DNA of 36,258 nucleotides from Bacteroidia bacterium (GTDB lineage Bacteria; Bacteroidota; Bacteroidia; B-17B0; Aurantibacillaceae): NCBI GenBank assembly GCA_026414605.1, contig JAOAIP010000047.1, positions 1 to 36,258 of the forward strand, read 5' to 3'. Shown piece by piece: positions 1 to 7,506 of this stretch (position 1 is its first letter; each line of letters starts with the position of its first letter). The notes under the pieces were generated by a model. It saw only the letters and a program-made list of their open reading frames with translations, ran no database searches and was not told where the DNA came from. The position numbers and the translations under genes were made by a program.

Positions 1-108
1 GTCCGCCGCTAACGAATCAAAAGCAAGCTTTTGATTCGTCCGCTCGACTTGCATGTATTAGGCACGCCGCCAGCGTTCGTCCTGAGCCAGGATCAAACTC
101 TCCATAGA
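1..108 (-). rRNA. rrs: 16S rRNA, 5' end only (partial)
   Basis: The reverse complement of 82-101 is the conserved start of bacterial 16S (AGAGTTTGATCCTGGCTCAG), followed by GACGAACGCTGGCGGCGTGCC, split here only by position. The match to E. coli position 8 at base 101 puts the mature 5' end near 108. Only the first ~108 nt lie in the window; the rest runs off the left edge. The 60-nt leader between this gene and tRNA-Gly contains GTTCCTTGAAAACT (minus strand), which looks like a boxA antitermination signal. Confidence 0.97.
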
Positions 109-169
109 AAGTTCATATCTCTAGCTTCTTTAACGCTTTTCGCTTCGTTCAGTTTTCAAGGAACATCAA

Positions 170-240
170 AGCGGGTGATGGGAATCGAACCCACGACATC
201 AGCTTGGAAGGCTGAGGTTTTACCACTAAACTACACCCGC
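170..240 (-). tRNA. tRNA-Gly (anticodon TCC)
   Basis: On the minus strand the gene begins GCGGGTGTAG and ends CATCACCCGC. Acceptor stem GCGGGTG/CACCCGC pairs fully, the D and T arms are normal, and the anticodon loop CTTCCAA reads TCC. No CCA is encoded after the discriminator base. It lies about 62 nt upstream of the 16S 5' end and is probably co-transcribed with the rRNA operon. Confidence 0.95.
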
Positions 241-366
241 ACGTTAATTGAAATTTATATCGACATCAAGCACCACGAACAATCATGCCTCTTCCTCTAC
301 TAGCATAATCAAAGATGGTTAATGCGTCGAGGCAACTCGTAGCTTATTCAACGATGTGCCGCTCGT

Positions 367-397
367 GGCTGAGGTTTTACCACTAAACTACACCCGC
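367..397 (-). pseudogene. tRNA-Gly 5' half, truncated duplicate
   Basis: Bases 367-397 repeat bases 210-240 exactly (31 nt). They cover the acceptor 5' strand, D arm and 5' side of the anticodon stem of the adjacent tRNA-Gly. The match stops at the anticodon loop, and no 3' half follows in the ~125 nt before the intact gene. As it stands it cannot fold into a tRNA. It is either a partial tandem duplication, the scar of a deleted second tRNA-Gly, or an assembly error near a repeat. Confidence 0.85.
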
Positions 398-413
398 ATG
401 ATCATAAATAAGA

Positions 414-490
414 TGGTCGGGAAGACAGGATTCGAACCTGCGACCCCATGGTCCCAAACCATGTGCTCTACCAAGCTGAGCTACTTCCCG
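414..490 (-). tRNA. tRNA-Pro (anticodon TGG)
   Basis: Minus strand CGGGAAGTAGCTC starts the gene. Acceptor CGGGAAG pairs with CTTCCCG, the anticodon loop TTTGGGA gives TGG, and the T loop is TTCGAAT. The discriminator A is followed by an encoded CCA, unlike the neighbouring tRNA-Gly and tRNA-Arg. Confidence 0.95.
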
Positions 491-513
491 TCTTCATGAT
501 GATATAGACATGA

Positions 514-587
514 CGCGCCCGAGAGGATTCGAACCCCTAACCTTCTGATCCGTAGTCAGATGCTCTATCCAGTTAAGCTACGGGACC
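514..587 (-). tRNA. tRNA-Arg (anticodon ACG), imperfect acceptor stem
   Basis: The minus strand folds with anticodon loop CTACGGA (ACG), a good anticodon stem TCTGA/TCAGA, and T arm AGGGG/CCTCT. The acceptor strands read GGTCCCG (5') and CGGGCGC (3'), which leaves two adjacent mispairs at positions 2-71 and 3-70. A 5' strand GCGCCCG would pair perfectly with the 3' side. The identity of the tRNA is clear. Whether this copy is functional, decayed or mis-assembled is not. Confidence 0.85.
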
Positions 588-604
588 TTCTCAAAATCAG
601 CGGG

Positions 605-612
605 CAAAGGTA
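605..612 (-). promoter_or_regulatory. Promoter -7 box of the tRNA/rRNA operon
   Basis: Minus strand TACCTTTG matches the Bacteroidota -7 consensus TAnnTTTG and lies about 18 nt upstream of tRNA-Arg. No clear -33 TTG was found at the usual distance, so strength is uncertain. Confidence 0.55.
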
Positions 613-823
613 ATAAGAAAAATTGATTTGGTGAAAAATTTATTTTATCCCTATCATTACCTATCAGCAAATAATTTTACTAGCGAATTAATTTTTTTAA
701 GAGTAAAAATACTAAAATAGTGATTGATGAAAAAGTTTTCAAATAATCGATTTTTATTAGGTTACAATCATTTTGTGTAATAATTTAATCAAATTCTCCT
801 TAAAATCCTATCACTTAATAAAA

Positions 824-1507
824 CTATTTAATTTTATTTTTCAAATACTCTACGTCAAATGTTTTTTGATTTAAGCACTCCAACCATTTTTCTCGGGGCA
901 TAAGTTGAAGCATATACTCATCTTGCATGTTTTCAATTTTGTATCTATTGATTTCATCAGCACTGTATTCCCATCTTGGATTAACGATATCAAACATTAA
1001 AACAACACGGTCATAGTCGGTATTGTTCCATGCTTCGTGTTCAAATGAGTCATCTAAAATTAATAATTTCCCTTCTTGCCATTTTTTGACCATATTTCCT
1101 ACTCTTATGCCCATATCTCCTTCTGGAATAATAAGCCCAAGATGAACCCGCAATACCATTTTAGTAAATCCTTTGTGGGGCAATATCTTTGTGTGTGGCG
1201 GTATGTATGAAAAATCAGCAGAAATGATAGTAGCATTAGATTTTATCAACGCACTTGTTACGGGACACAAACTATGATTAATTGGATTATCAATGCCAAA
1301 AAAACGAAAAGAAAATACTTTCCATTTGTTTTTACTGGATTTATCAACATAATGAGGAAATGTATCCAACCAAAAACCTAAGTTGTTTTCTTTAACTTTT
1401 AAAAATTCATTACGAATAGCATCGGCTTGCTGTTCAAACACTAATAATTCAGGGAATTCATCAGCATCATAGAAATACTTCGGATTTTTTTCTGTAAATT
1501 CACTCAT
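824..1507 (-). CDS. Aspartyl/asparaginyl beta-hydroxylase family protein
   Basis: A 227-residue protein resembling the AspH domain, a non-haem iron and 2-oxoglutarate dioxygenase on a cupin-type barrel. Likely iron ligands are His111 (in ILPHKGF) and His157 (in DDSFEHEAWN), 46 residues apart as in AspH enzymes, which use two histidines and no acidic ligand. Arg167 in YDRVVLMFDI would bind 2-oxoglutarate. The N-terminal 90 residues are family-variable. There is no signal peptide, so it is probably cytoplasmic. It is a single gene reading toward the tRNA cluster, divergent from the ABC-F gene, with a -7 box at 1527-1534. The substrate cannot be told: bacterial members act on proteins, peptides or small molecules. 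Confidence 0.8.
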   Translation of the reverse strand: MSEFTEKNPKYFYDADEFPELLVFEQQADAIRNEFLKVKENNLGFWLDTFPHYVDKSSKNKWKVFSFRFFGIDNPINHSLCPVTSALIKSNATIISADFSYIPPHTKILPHKGFTKMVLRVHLGLIIPEGDMGIRVGNMVKKWQEGKLLILDDSFEHEAWNNTDYDRVVLMFDIVNPRWEYSADEINRYKIENMQDEYMLQLMPREKWLECLNQKTFDVEYLKNKIK

Positions 1508-1526
1508 ACAAATTTTCTATTTTTTG

Positions 1527-1534
1527 CAAAAATA
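1527..1534 (-). promoter_or_regulatory. Promoter -7 box of the AspH-like gene
   Basis: Minus strand TATTTTTG fits TAnnTTTG exactly and sits 20 nt upstream of the ATG at 1507, which predicts a leader of about 12 nt. Confidence 0.55.
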
Positions 1535-1808
1535 ACTAATATTACAAAATTATTAAGAATGATTTTTGTCAAATTTGTACTTATACTTATATTGTATGTT
1601 TTACTGCAAAGATTACAAAGTATTTTGTAAAAATCTCATTCATCGTTTTTTATTGCGTTTGTATTTTATCATAATAGAACTTATCATTTATCAGTAAATT
1701 AACCCCTAATCATCAACCATTATCTCTAATTTTTTTGCAATTCATTTAAGTTGTCTAAATACTAAAAGAATTTTTATTTTTTTGCCGCTGATTTTTTAAA
1801 TACAGAAT

Positions 1809-3719
1809 ATGATTTCACTCAATAATATATCAGTAGAGTTTAACGGAATAACTTTATTTGAAGAGGTAAGTTTTTTAATCAACAGAACTGACCGAATAGG
1901 ATTAGTAGGTAAAAATGGGGCTGGTAAAAGTACGATGCTAAAAATAATCGCAGGTATTCAAGCCCCAACTAAAGGAGAAATATCCAAACCCAAGGACTTA
2001 AAAATTGGCTATTTGCCACAAGATATGATTCATCAAAATGGACGAACCGTAATGGAAGAAACATTAACTGCTTTTGACAATGTATTAGAATTAGAAAAAA
2101 AACTGGAGGTCATTCAAAAACAATTAGAAACTCGCACCGATTATGAAAGCAAAGAATATATGCAATTAATTCAATTGCAAAGCGATATTTACACGCAATT
2201 AAATATCCTCAGTGCTTCTGAAAAAGAAGGCGAAGCCGAAAAGATATTGTTAGGATTAGGATTTGAAAGAACGGACTTTAATAGACAAACTTCAGAATTT
2301 AGTGGTGGATGGAGAATGCGTATAGAATTAGCCAAACTGCTTTTACAAAAGCCCGATATTTTATTATTAGATGAACCTACTAATCATTTAGATATTGAAG
2401 CCATTATTTGGTTTGAAAATTTTTTGAATCAATACGATGGATCGGTTGTTTTAATTAGTCACGACAAAACATTTTTAGATAATGTAACCAACCGCACTAT
2501 TGAAATTGTTAATCAAAAAATATACGATTATAGAACCCATTACTCACATTATCTTGAATTGCGAAAAGAAAGAATTGAACAGCAAGAAGCGGCCGCCAAA
2601 AACCAACAAAAATATATTGAAAAAACAGAAGAACTCATCAACAAATACAGAGCAAAAGCCAGTAAAGCCGCATTTGCCCAATCTTTGATTAAAAAATTAG
2701 ACAAATTAGAAAAAATAGAAGTAGATGATTGGGACACTTCCTCTATTTATTTTCGCTTTCCGCCACCAGCTTCATCAGGAAAAATTGTATTGACCGTAGA
2801 AAATGTTCAAAAAAAATATGGAGATAAATTGATATTTAAAGATGCTAATTTCATTATTACCCGTGGCGAAAAAGTAGCATTTGTAGGTAGAAATGGAGAA
2901 GGGAAATCAACAATGATGAAAATAATAGCAGGCAAAACTTCTTATGAAGGAAAAATACAATTGGGACACAATGTACTATTAGGATATTTTGAACAAGACC
3001 AAGAAGAAAAATTAAACCTTGATAAAACTGTATTTGAAACTATTGATGAATTGGCTACAGGCGACATCCGAAAAAATGTAAGAAATATCTTAGGATCGTT
3101 TTTATTTACCGGAGATTCTGTAGATAAAAAAGTAAAAGTGCTCAGTGGCGGCGAAAGAGGACGCCTGGCTTTGTGTAAACTACTATTACAACCCTATAAT
3201 CTTTTGCTTTTAGACGAGCCCACCAATCACTTAGATATTCAGTCAAAACAAATACTAAAGCAAGCACTGATCGATTATGAAGGCACGGTAATTATTGTTA
3301 GCCACGATAGAGATTTTTTAACGGGCTTGTGCAATAGGATATTTGAATTTAGAAATCATAAAATAAAAGAACATCTATGTGATATTGAAGAATTTTTGCG
3401 TATTCGTAAAATTGATCAATTAAGAGAATTAGATCTTAAACAAAAAAACGAAAAACTTCCCGAGAATAAAAACACAGAACCACCAAGCACTACAAAAACA
3501 TCAAACAAAAACATAGAAAAGCAAATTAAAAAAATTGAAGAACAAATAGAAAAATTAGAAAAAGATATTCAAGAAAAAGACAAACTATTAGCCAATCCAT
3601 TAGAATACGACAGATATGTAAATGATCAAACTTTTTTTGATGAATATACGAAACAAAAAGCCAAATTAGACGAATTGCTAAAAGAATGGGAAAGATTGAT
3701 GAGTGAGTTAATGCAGTAA
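1809..3719 (+). CDS. ABC-F family ATPase (ribosome-associated, no membrane domain)
   Basis: A 636-residue protein with two ABC ATPase domains and no membrane segments. Domain 1 has Walker A GKNGAGKS (34-41), a signature FSGGWRMR (about 164) and Walker B LLLDEPTNHLD (about 185). Domain 2 has Walker A GRNGEGKS (360-367), signature LSGGERGR (445-452) and Walker B LLLDEPTNHLD (about 467). The charged linker between domains (about 240-310) is the ABC-F P-site-tRNA interaction motif region. The C-terminal ~90 residues, rich in Lys, Glu and Gln, form a coiled coil as in Uup/YdiF-type members. The family acts on stalled ribosomes at the E site. Whether this one is a general translation factor or confers antibiotic protection cannot be decided by eye. 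It is monocistronic, with a poorly defined promoter around 1751-1784. Confidence 0.93.
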   Translation: MISLNNISVEFNGITLFEEVSFLINRTDRIGLVGKNGAGKSTMLKIIAGIQAPTKGEISKPKDLKIGYLPQDMIHQNGRTVMEETLTAFDNVLELEKKLEVIQKQLETRTDYESKEYMQLIQLQSDIYTQLNILSASEKEGEAEKILLGLGFERTDFNRQTSEFSGGWRMRIELAKLLLQKPDILLLDEPTNHLDIEAIIWFENFLNQYDGSVVLISHDKTFLDNVTNRTIEIVNQKIYDYRTHYSHYLELRKERIEQQEAAAKNQQKYIEKTEELINKYRAKASKAAFAQSLIKKLDKLEKIEVDDWDTSSIYFRFPPPASSGKIVLTVENVQKKYGDKLIFKDANFIITRGEKVAFVGRNGEGKSTMMKIIAGKTSYEGKIQLGHNVLLGYFEQDQEEKLNLDKTVFETIDELATGDIRKNVRNILGSFLFTGDSVDKKVKVLSGGERGRLALCKLLLQPYNLLLLDEPTNHLDIQSKQILKQALIDYEGTVIIVSHDRDFLTGLCNRIFEFRNHKIKEHLCDIEEFLRIRKIDQLRELDLKQKNEKLPENKNTEPPSTTKTSNKNIEKQIKKIEEQIEKLEKDIQEKDKLLANPLEYDRYVNDQTFFDEYTKQKAKLDELLKEWERLMSELMQ

Positions 3720-3846
3720 AGATAAGATTAATAAAAATGGAACTTTGAAAGTTTGGTTACTACTAAGCATTATCTTTATGTTCTTTGCTATTAAGTTTGA
3801 GACATACGAACAGTGCCAAGACCTCAAAAAATTTTACACAAAAATT

Positions 3847-3877
3847 TTGTTGGTAATTAAAAAATTTCACATATTTG
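3847..3877 (+). promoter_or_regulatory. Promoter of tRNA-Asn
   Basis: TTTG/TTG at 3846-3852 and CATATTTG at 3870-3877 (one mismatch to TAnnTTTG) are 17 nt apart, the best-spaced pair in this window. The mature tRNA begins 19 nt downstream. Confidence 0.6.
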
Positions 3878-3895
3878 CAGCCCGAAATTAATCAT

Positions 3896-3972
3896 TCCTC
3901 AGTAGCTCAGCCGGTTAGAGCACATGACTGTTAATCATGGGGTCGCAGGTTCGAGCCCTGCCTGAGGAGCCA
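3896..3972 (+). tRNA. tRNA-Asn (anticodon GTT)
   Basis: Acceptor TCCTCAG pairs with CTGAGGA, anticodon loop CTGTTAA reads GTT, and T loop is TTCGAGC. Discriminator G is followed by an encoded CCA. A terminator hairpin starts directly at the CCA end. Confidence 0.96.
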
Positions 3973-4005
3973 AAGGCAATCTCAAACCGAGATTGCCTTT
4001 TTTAT
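3972..4005 (+). terminator. Intrinsic terminator after tRNA-Asn
   Basis: A perfect 12-bp stem AAAGGCAATCTC / GAGATTGCCTTT with loop AAACC runs straight into TTTATTTT. The stem begins at the last base of the tRNA CCA, so the 3' trailer is essentially the terminator. Confidence 0.9.
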
Positions 4006-4070
4006 TTTACATAAAATTGTCCAAAACAAAAATTTTATGCACCTTTGCAAAGTTTCAAACTCTAATAAAA

Positions 4071-4078
4071 TATATTTG
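4071..4078 (+). promoter_or_regulatory. Promoter -7 box of lysS
   Basis: TATATTTG is a perfect TAnnTTTG. A TTTG at 4044-4047 lies 23 nt upstream, slightly long for a -33 box. Predicted transcription starts near 4085, which supports the ATG at 4126 over the TTG at 4099. Confidence 0.6.
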
Positions 4079-4125
4079 CATATAAAGTATTCATTTTATT
4101 GTATCTTAAACAAATTAAAGTAACT

Positions 4126-5667
4126 ATGGAAAGACATCTGAGCGAACAAGAAATTATTCGTAGACAAAAACTTCAACAATTACAGGATTTAGGCATTAAT
4201 CCATATCCACCTGAAACATTCCCCGTAAATGTAACTGCAAAAGACATCAAACAGAATTACGAACGTGATAAATTAAACTACAAAGATGTTTCTATTGCAG
4301 GAAGAATAATGAGTATTCGTGATATGGGTAAAGCCGCTTTTGCTGTCATTCAAGATGCTACCGAAAAAATTCAATTATACATCAAACGAGATGACATAAG
4401 CCCCACCGAAGATAAAACCTTATACGATATCGTTTGGAAAAAACTTATTGATATTGGCGACATCATTGGTGTAAAGGGCTATGTATTTACCACCAAAACA
4501 GGCGAGATTTCTATACACGTATTAGAACTTAAATTGTTGGCAAAATCACTGCGTCCTTTGCCTGTTGTAAAAGTAGATGAATCTGGTAAAGCCCACGATG
4601 CGGTTACAGATCCTGAATTTAGATACCGTCAGAGATATGTAGATTTAATCATTAATCCTCACGTCAAAGATATTTTTATCAAGCGATCTAAAATTATTCA
4701 ATCTATCCGTAATTACTTCAATGAAAAAGGTTTTCTTGAAGTAGAAACGCCCATTTTACAGCCCATTCCGGGCGGTGCTACCGCAAGACCTTTTGTTACT
4801 CATCACAACGCATTGGATATTCCTCTTTACTTACGCATTGCCAATGAACTGTATTTAAAACGTCTCATCGTTGGTGGATTTGACGGTGTTTATGAATTTG
4901 CAAAAAATTTTAGAAACGAAGGCATAGACCGCACGCACAATCCCGAATTTACAGGATTAGAAATTTATGTTGCTTACAAAGATTACGAATGGATGATGCA
5001 ATTTACCGAAACAATGATTGAAAAAGTAGTTACCGACCTCTACGATACTACTGTTTTAGAAGTGGAAGGAAAGAAAATTGACTTCAAAGCCCCCTTCAAA
5101 CGCATCACTATGGTAGATGCTATCAAAGAAAAAACAGGAGTAGATATTTCAAATGCAAGCGAAGACGATCTCCGAATGCTTTGCAAAAAACATCATATTG
5201 AAATTGACGACACAATGGGCAAAGGAAAACTCATTGATGAATTATTTTCTAACCTCTGCGAAAAAGAACTCATTCAACCTACATTTGTAATGGATTATCC
5301 TATTGAAACATCTCCACTTACTAAAAAACACAGAAGTAAACCCGGATTTGTTGAACGTTTTGAATTGTATATTAATGGTCAAGAAATTGCAAATGCCTAC
5401 ACAGAATTAAACGATCCTATTGACCAATACCATCGTTTTGAAGAACAAGTCAAACTCAAACAAAAAGGAGATGATGAAGCAATGTATATGGATTATGACT
5501 TTATCCGTGCATTAGAATATGGTATGCCTCCCACTGCGGGATTAGGCGTAGGAATAGACCGCCTCACAATGTTACTCACCAATCAACATTCTATTCAAGA
5601 AGTGATTTTATTCCCCCAAATGCGTCCTGAAAAATTTGTGGAATTTGAAAAAGAAACAACTCACTAA
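4126..5667 (+). CDS. lysS: Lysyl-tRNA synthetase, class II
   Basis: A 513-residue class II LysRS that charges tRNA-Lys in the cytoplasm. An N-terminal OB-fold anticodon-binding domain (about 45-150) includes VSIAGRIMSIRDMGKAAF. The catalytic core has motif 2 (FRNEGIDRTHNPEFTGLEIY) and motif 3 (GLGVGIDRLTMLL), plus the LysRS-typical signature NGQEIANAYTELNDP. Length is normal for the bacterial family. I chose ATG 4126 because it follows the promoter and gives the standard ERHLSEQE N-terminus; an upstream in-frame TTG at 4099 would only add nine residues. It lies just downstream of tRNA-Asn but has its own promoter. Confidence 0.97.
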   Translation: MERHLSEQEIIRRQKLQQLQDLGINPYPPETFPVNVTAKDIKQNYERDKLNYKDVSIAGRIMSIRDMGKAAFAVIQDATEKIQLYIKRDDISPTEDKTLYDIVWKKLIDIGDIIGVKGYVFTTKTGEISIHVLELKLLAKSLRPLPVVKVDESGKAHDAVTDPEFRYRQRYVDLIINPHVKDIFIKRSKIIQSIRNYFNEKGFLEVETPILQPIPGGATARPFVTHHNALDIPLYLRIANELYLKRLIVGGFDGVYEFAKNFRNEGIDRTHNPEFTGLEIYVAYKDYEWMMQFTETMIEKVVTDLYDTTVLEVEGKKIDFKAPFKRITMVDAIKEKTGVDISNASEDDLRMLCKKHHIEIDDTMGKGKLIDELFSNLCEKELIQPTFVMDYPIETSPLTKKHRSKPGFVERFELYINGQEIANAYTELNDPIDQYHRFEEQVKLKQKGDDEAMYMDYDFIRALEYGMPPTAGLGVGIDRLTMLLTNQHSIQEVILFPQMRPEKFVEFEKETTH

Positions 5668-5671
5668 TTAT

Positions 5672-6400
5672 ATGCTTTTATCCAAAATTGCTTTTATCTT
5701 TACTCGCCTTTTTTCAATCACTAAATATATGTTTTTTTTATTTTACTTTAAACTTTTATCGTATAAAATTCAAACTTTGAATTTTTTTACTAATTCCAAT
5801 CCTGTCTTTTTAGCACTCAATAATAAAATACCTCAAAAGCAGTTACCATCTATCATTAAATCTATTACCCCAATAATGTTGTTGCTTACTTCATTGTTTT
5901 TTACCAATTGTAATACGAACAATTCTGATAACATTAATGATAAAACTAGTAAAAAAAGATTGTTTCCACAATACACAGAATACACAGAACAAATAATCAA
6001 AAGCGATAGTTCCGTTATTCGTGGATTAAACCTCAATGTTCCCGCATCCTTGATTAAAAAAATAGAAAGCGTTCCACCATCTATAGAAAAAAAGGACACA
6101 TTAGAATACAATTATCAAATAGACAGCATTGTCAATTATTCCATCAAATACACCTTACACAATGATAGTTTAGAAGAAATAAATATTTGGATTTACTCTA
6201 ATAATCCTGACATTTCAACACAGATATTTACTGAATTAAAAGAATACTATCAACAAAAACTACCCAATTCTATTGAAGATAAAGGATATGTCGTTTACAA
6301 TTGTGTTCAAGGCGAAAGAAGACCATTTGTAGTATCTATATCCGATTTTTCAACACCTACAAAAGGTCAAATTAATTTAGTAATCTATAAAGACAGGTGA
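5672..6400 (+). CDS. Putative lipoprotein of unknown function
   Basis: Not recognised. The frame is open from 5636, overlapping the end of lysS. The first ATG outside lysS is 5672 (242 residues), but two later ATGs at 5729 and 5876 are possible. The segment IMLLLTSLFFTNCNTNN looks like a lipoprotein signal with the modified Cys after TN, an atypical lipobox; a start at 5876 would place that Cys at residue 12. The part after the Cys is polar and rich in Asn, Ser and Lys, with an alternating pattern suggesting a small beta-rich periplasmic domain. The gene starts 4 nt after lysS stops, so transcription from the lysS promoter is likely. Start position is the main uncertainty. Confidence 0.6.
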   Translation: MLLSKIAFIFTRLFSITKYMFFLFYFKLLSYKIQTLNFFTNSNPVFLALNNKIPQKQLPSIIKSITPIMLLLTSLFFTNCNTNNSDNINDKTSKKRLFPQYTEYTEQIIKSDSSVIRGLNLNVPASLIKKIESVPPSIEKKDTLEYNYQIDSIVNYSIKYTLHNDSLEEINIWIYSNNPDISTQIFTELKEYYQQKLPNSIEDKGYVVYNCVQGERRPFVVSISDFSTPTKGQINLVIYKDR

Positions 6401-6586
6401 TTTTATTTATAGTATCCGAATAAGTATAATTTTACAATAAAAATCGGCTTTCAACTCAAATTAACCTGAGAATTTATTAAAAATTCTATCAAACAGATAT
6501 TTGAAAACAAACAAACTTTGTTAATACTCATCACTAAACTAACCACAATAATTAGTTGAAAGTTCATAAATATAAATCATAATAAA

Positions 6587-7216
6587 ATGAAAAAAGTAAT
6601 AACAATTATTTTCGCAGCATTAACAACAATGACTGTATTCGGACAATCATTTGAAGGAAAAATTATTTACTCAAACTCCTACAAAAGTAAAAACCCTAAA
6701 ATGACAGACCAACAATGGACTTCTATGATGGGCTCGACACAGGAGTATTTAATAAAAGATGGCGACTACAAATCAATTACAAATGGGACTTTAATTCAAT
6801 GGCAACTCTATATCAATAAAGACAACAAACTTTATACCAAAATGTCAAATTCTGAAACAGTTTTTTGGAATGATGCAAGTGTTCAAGGGGACGAAATCCT
6901 GAAAGTTGAAGTAAATAAAGGAGTGACGGAAATCTTAGGTTATAAATGTGACGAAGTAATCTTGACCTGTAAAAGCGGTGTTCAAAAATATTATTTCAAT
7001 TCCAAATTATCAGTAGACACAAAACTATTTAAAAATCATAAATTTGGTAACTGGTATGACTATCTTTCAAAATCTAATTCTTTGCCATTAAAATCAGTTA
7101 TTGAGACAAATCAGTTTATAATGCAAAGTGTTGCGACAGAAGTTAAACCAATGAAACTCGACACTAAGATATTTGAACTTCCAGCAGGTATCAAGATAGA
7201 AAAAAGCCCTTACTAA
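6587..7216 (+). CDS. Secreted DUF4412-like protein
   Basis: A 209-residue protein with a clear signal peptide (MKKVITIIFAALTTMTVFGQ, cut after residue 20). The mature part starts SFEGKIIYSNSYKSK and continues with short alternating strands and a late motif IFELPAGIKIEKSPY, a pattern resembling the DUF4412/GLPGLI-type periplasmic proteins of Bacteroidota (inference from layout, not from a search). Function unknown. It is a lone gene whose TAA stop (7214-7216) coincides with the first bases of a 160-nt imperfect palindrome, an arrangement like a mobile gene cassette. No clear promoter was found; near-consensus boxes occur around 6500-6520. Confidence 0.7.
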   Translation: MKKVITIIFAALTTMTVFGQSFEGKIIYSNSYKSKNPKMTDQQWTSMMGSTQEYLIKDGDYKSITNGTLIQWQLYINKDNKLYTKMSNSETVFWNDASVQGDEILKVEVNKGVTEILGYKCDEVILTCKSGVQKYYFNSKLSVDTKLFKNHKFGNWYDYLSKSNSLPLKSVIETNQFIMQSVATEVKPMKLDTKIFELPAGIKIEKSPY

Positions 7217-7376
7217 CGACAAGAAAACCATCTGCCAGCAGCGGGTTTAAGAAATTGGCGGTTCAGTAGTTAAATGAAGATTTGTGCTTCGTATCAAGTT
7301 CGGTGGTGCCATACAGTTTTCGTCTCCGAAATCGCCAACTTCTTGTAACTGCCAACCATTAGTTGTCATTGTAGGA
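7214..7376. repeat. Large imperfect palindrome following the DUF4412-like gene
   Basis: Two arms face each other: 7214-7262 and 7329-7375. The best paired block is AAGAAATTGGCG (7249-7260) against CGCCAACTTCTT (7332-7343), 11 of 12 matching. An outer block GACAA (7218-7222) pairs with TTGTC (7363-7367), and GCCAG/CTGCC lie between. The loop of about 65 nt contains no gene. The block is less AT-rich than its surroundings. A short look-alike of its 3' end, AACCA...TTAGTTG, occurs before the gene at 6541-6557. Confidence 0.7.
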
Positions 7377-7506
7377 CGATCCGAAACCACAAAACAACCT
7401 CCCCCTCTTCAAAATCTGCATCATCTGTGTGTTACTTAATTAATTTTAGTATCAACATAACAACTCACCAACAAAGTAATTTAATTAAATTGCCCCAAAA
7501 AATTTT

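Noticed and set aside
31-303. Open reading frame of 90 codons on the plus strand
   Set aside because: It runs antisense through 16S rRNA and tRNA-Gly; the frame is a by-product of those RNA genes.
3779-3895. 38-codon frame beginning at an ATG before tRNA-Asn
   Set aside because: It overlaps the tRNA-Asn promoter and ends at the tRNA; no independent evidence.
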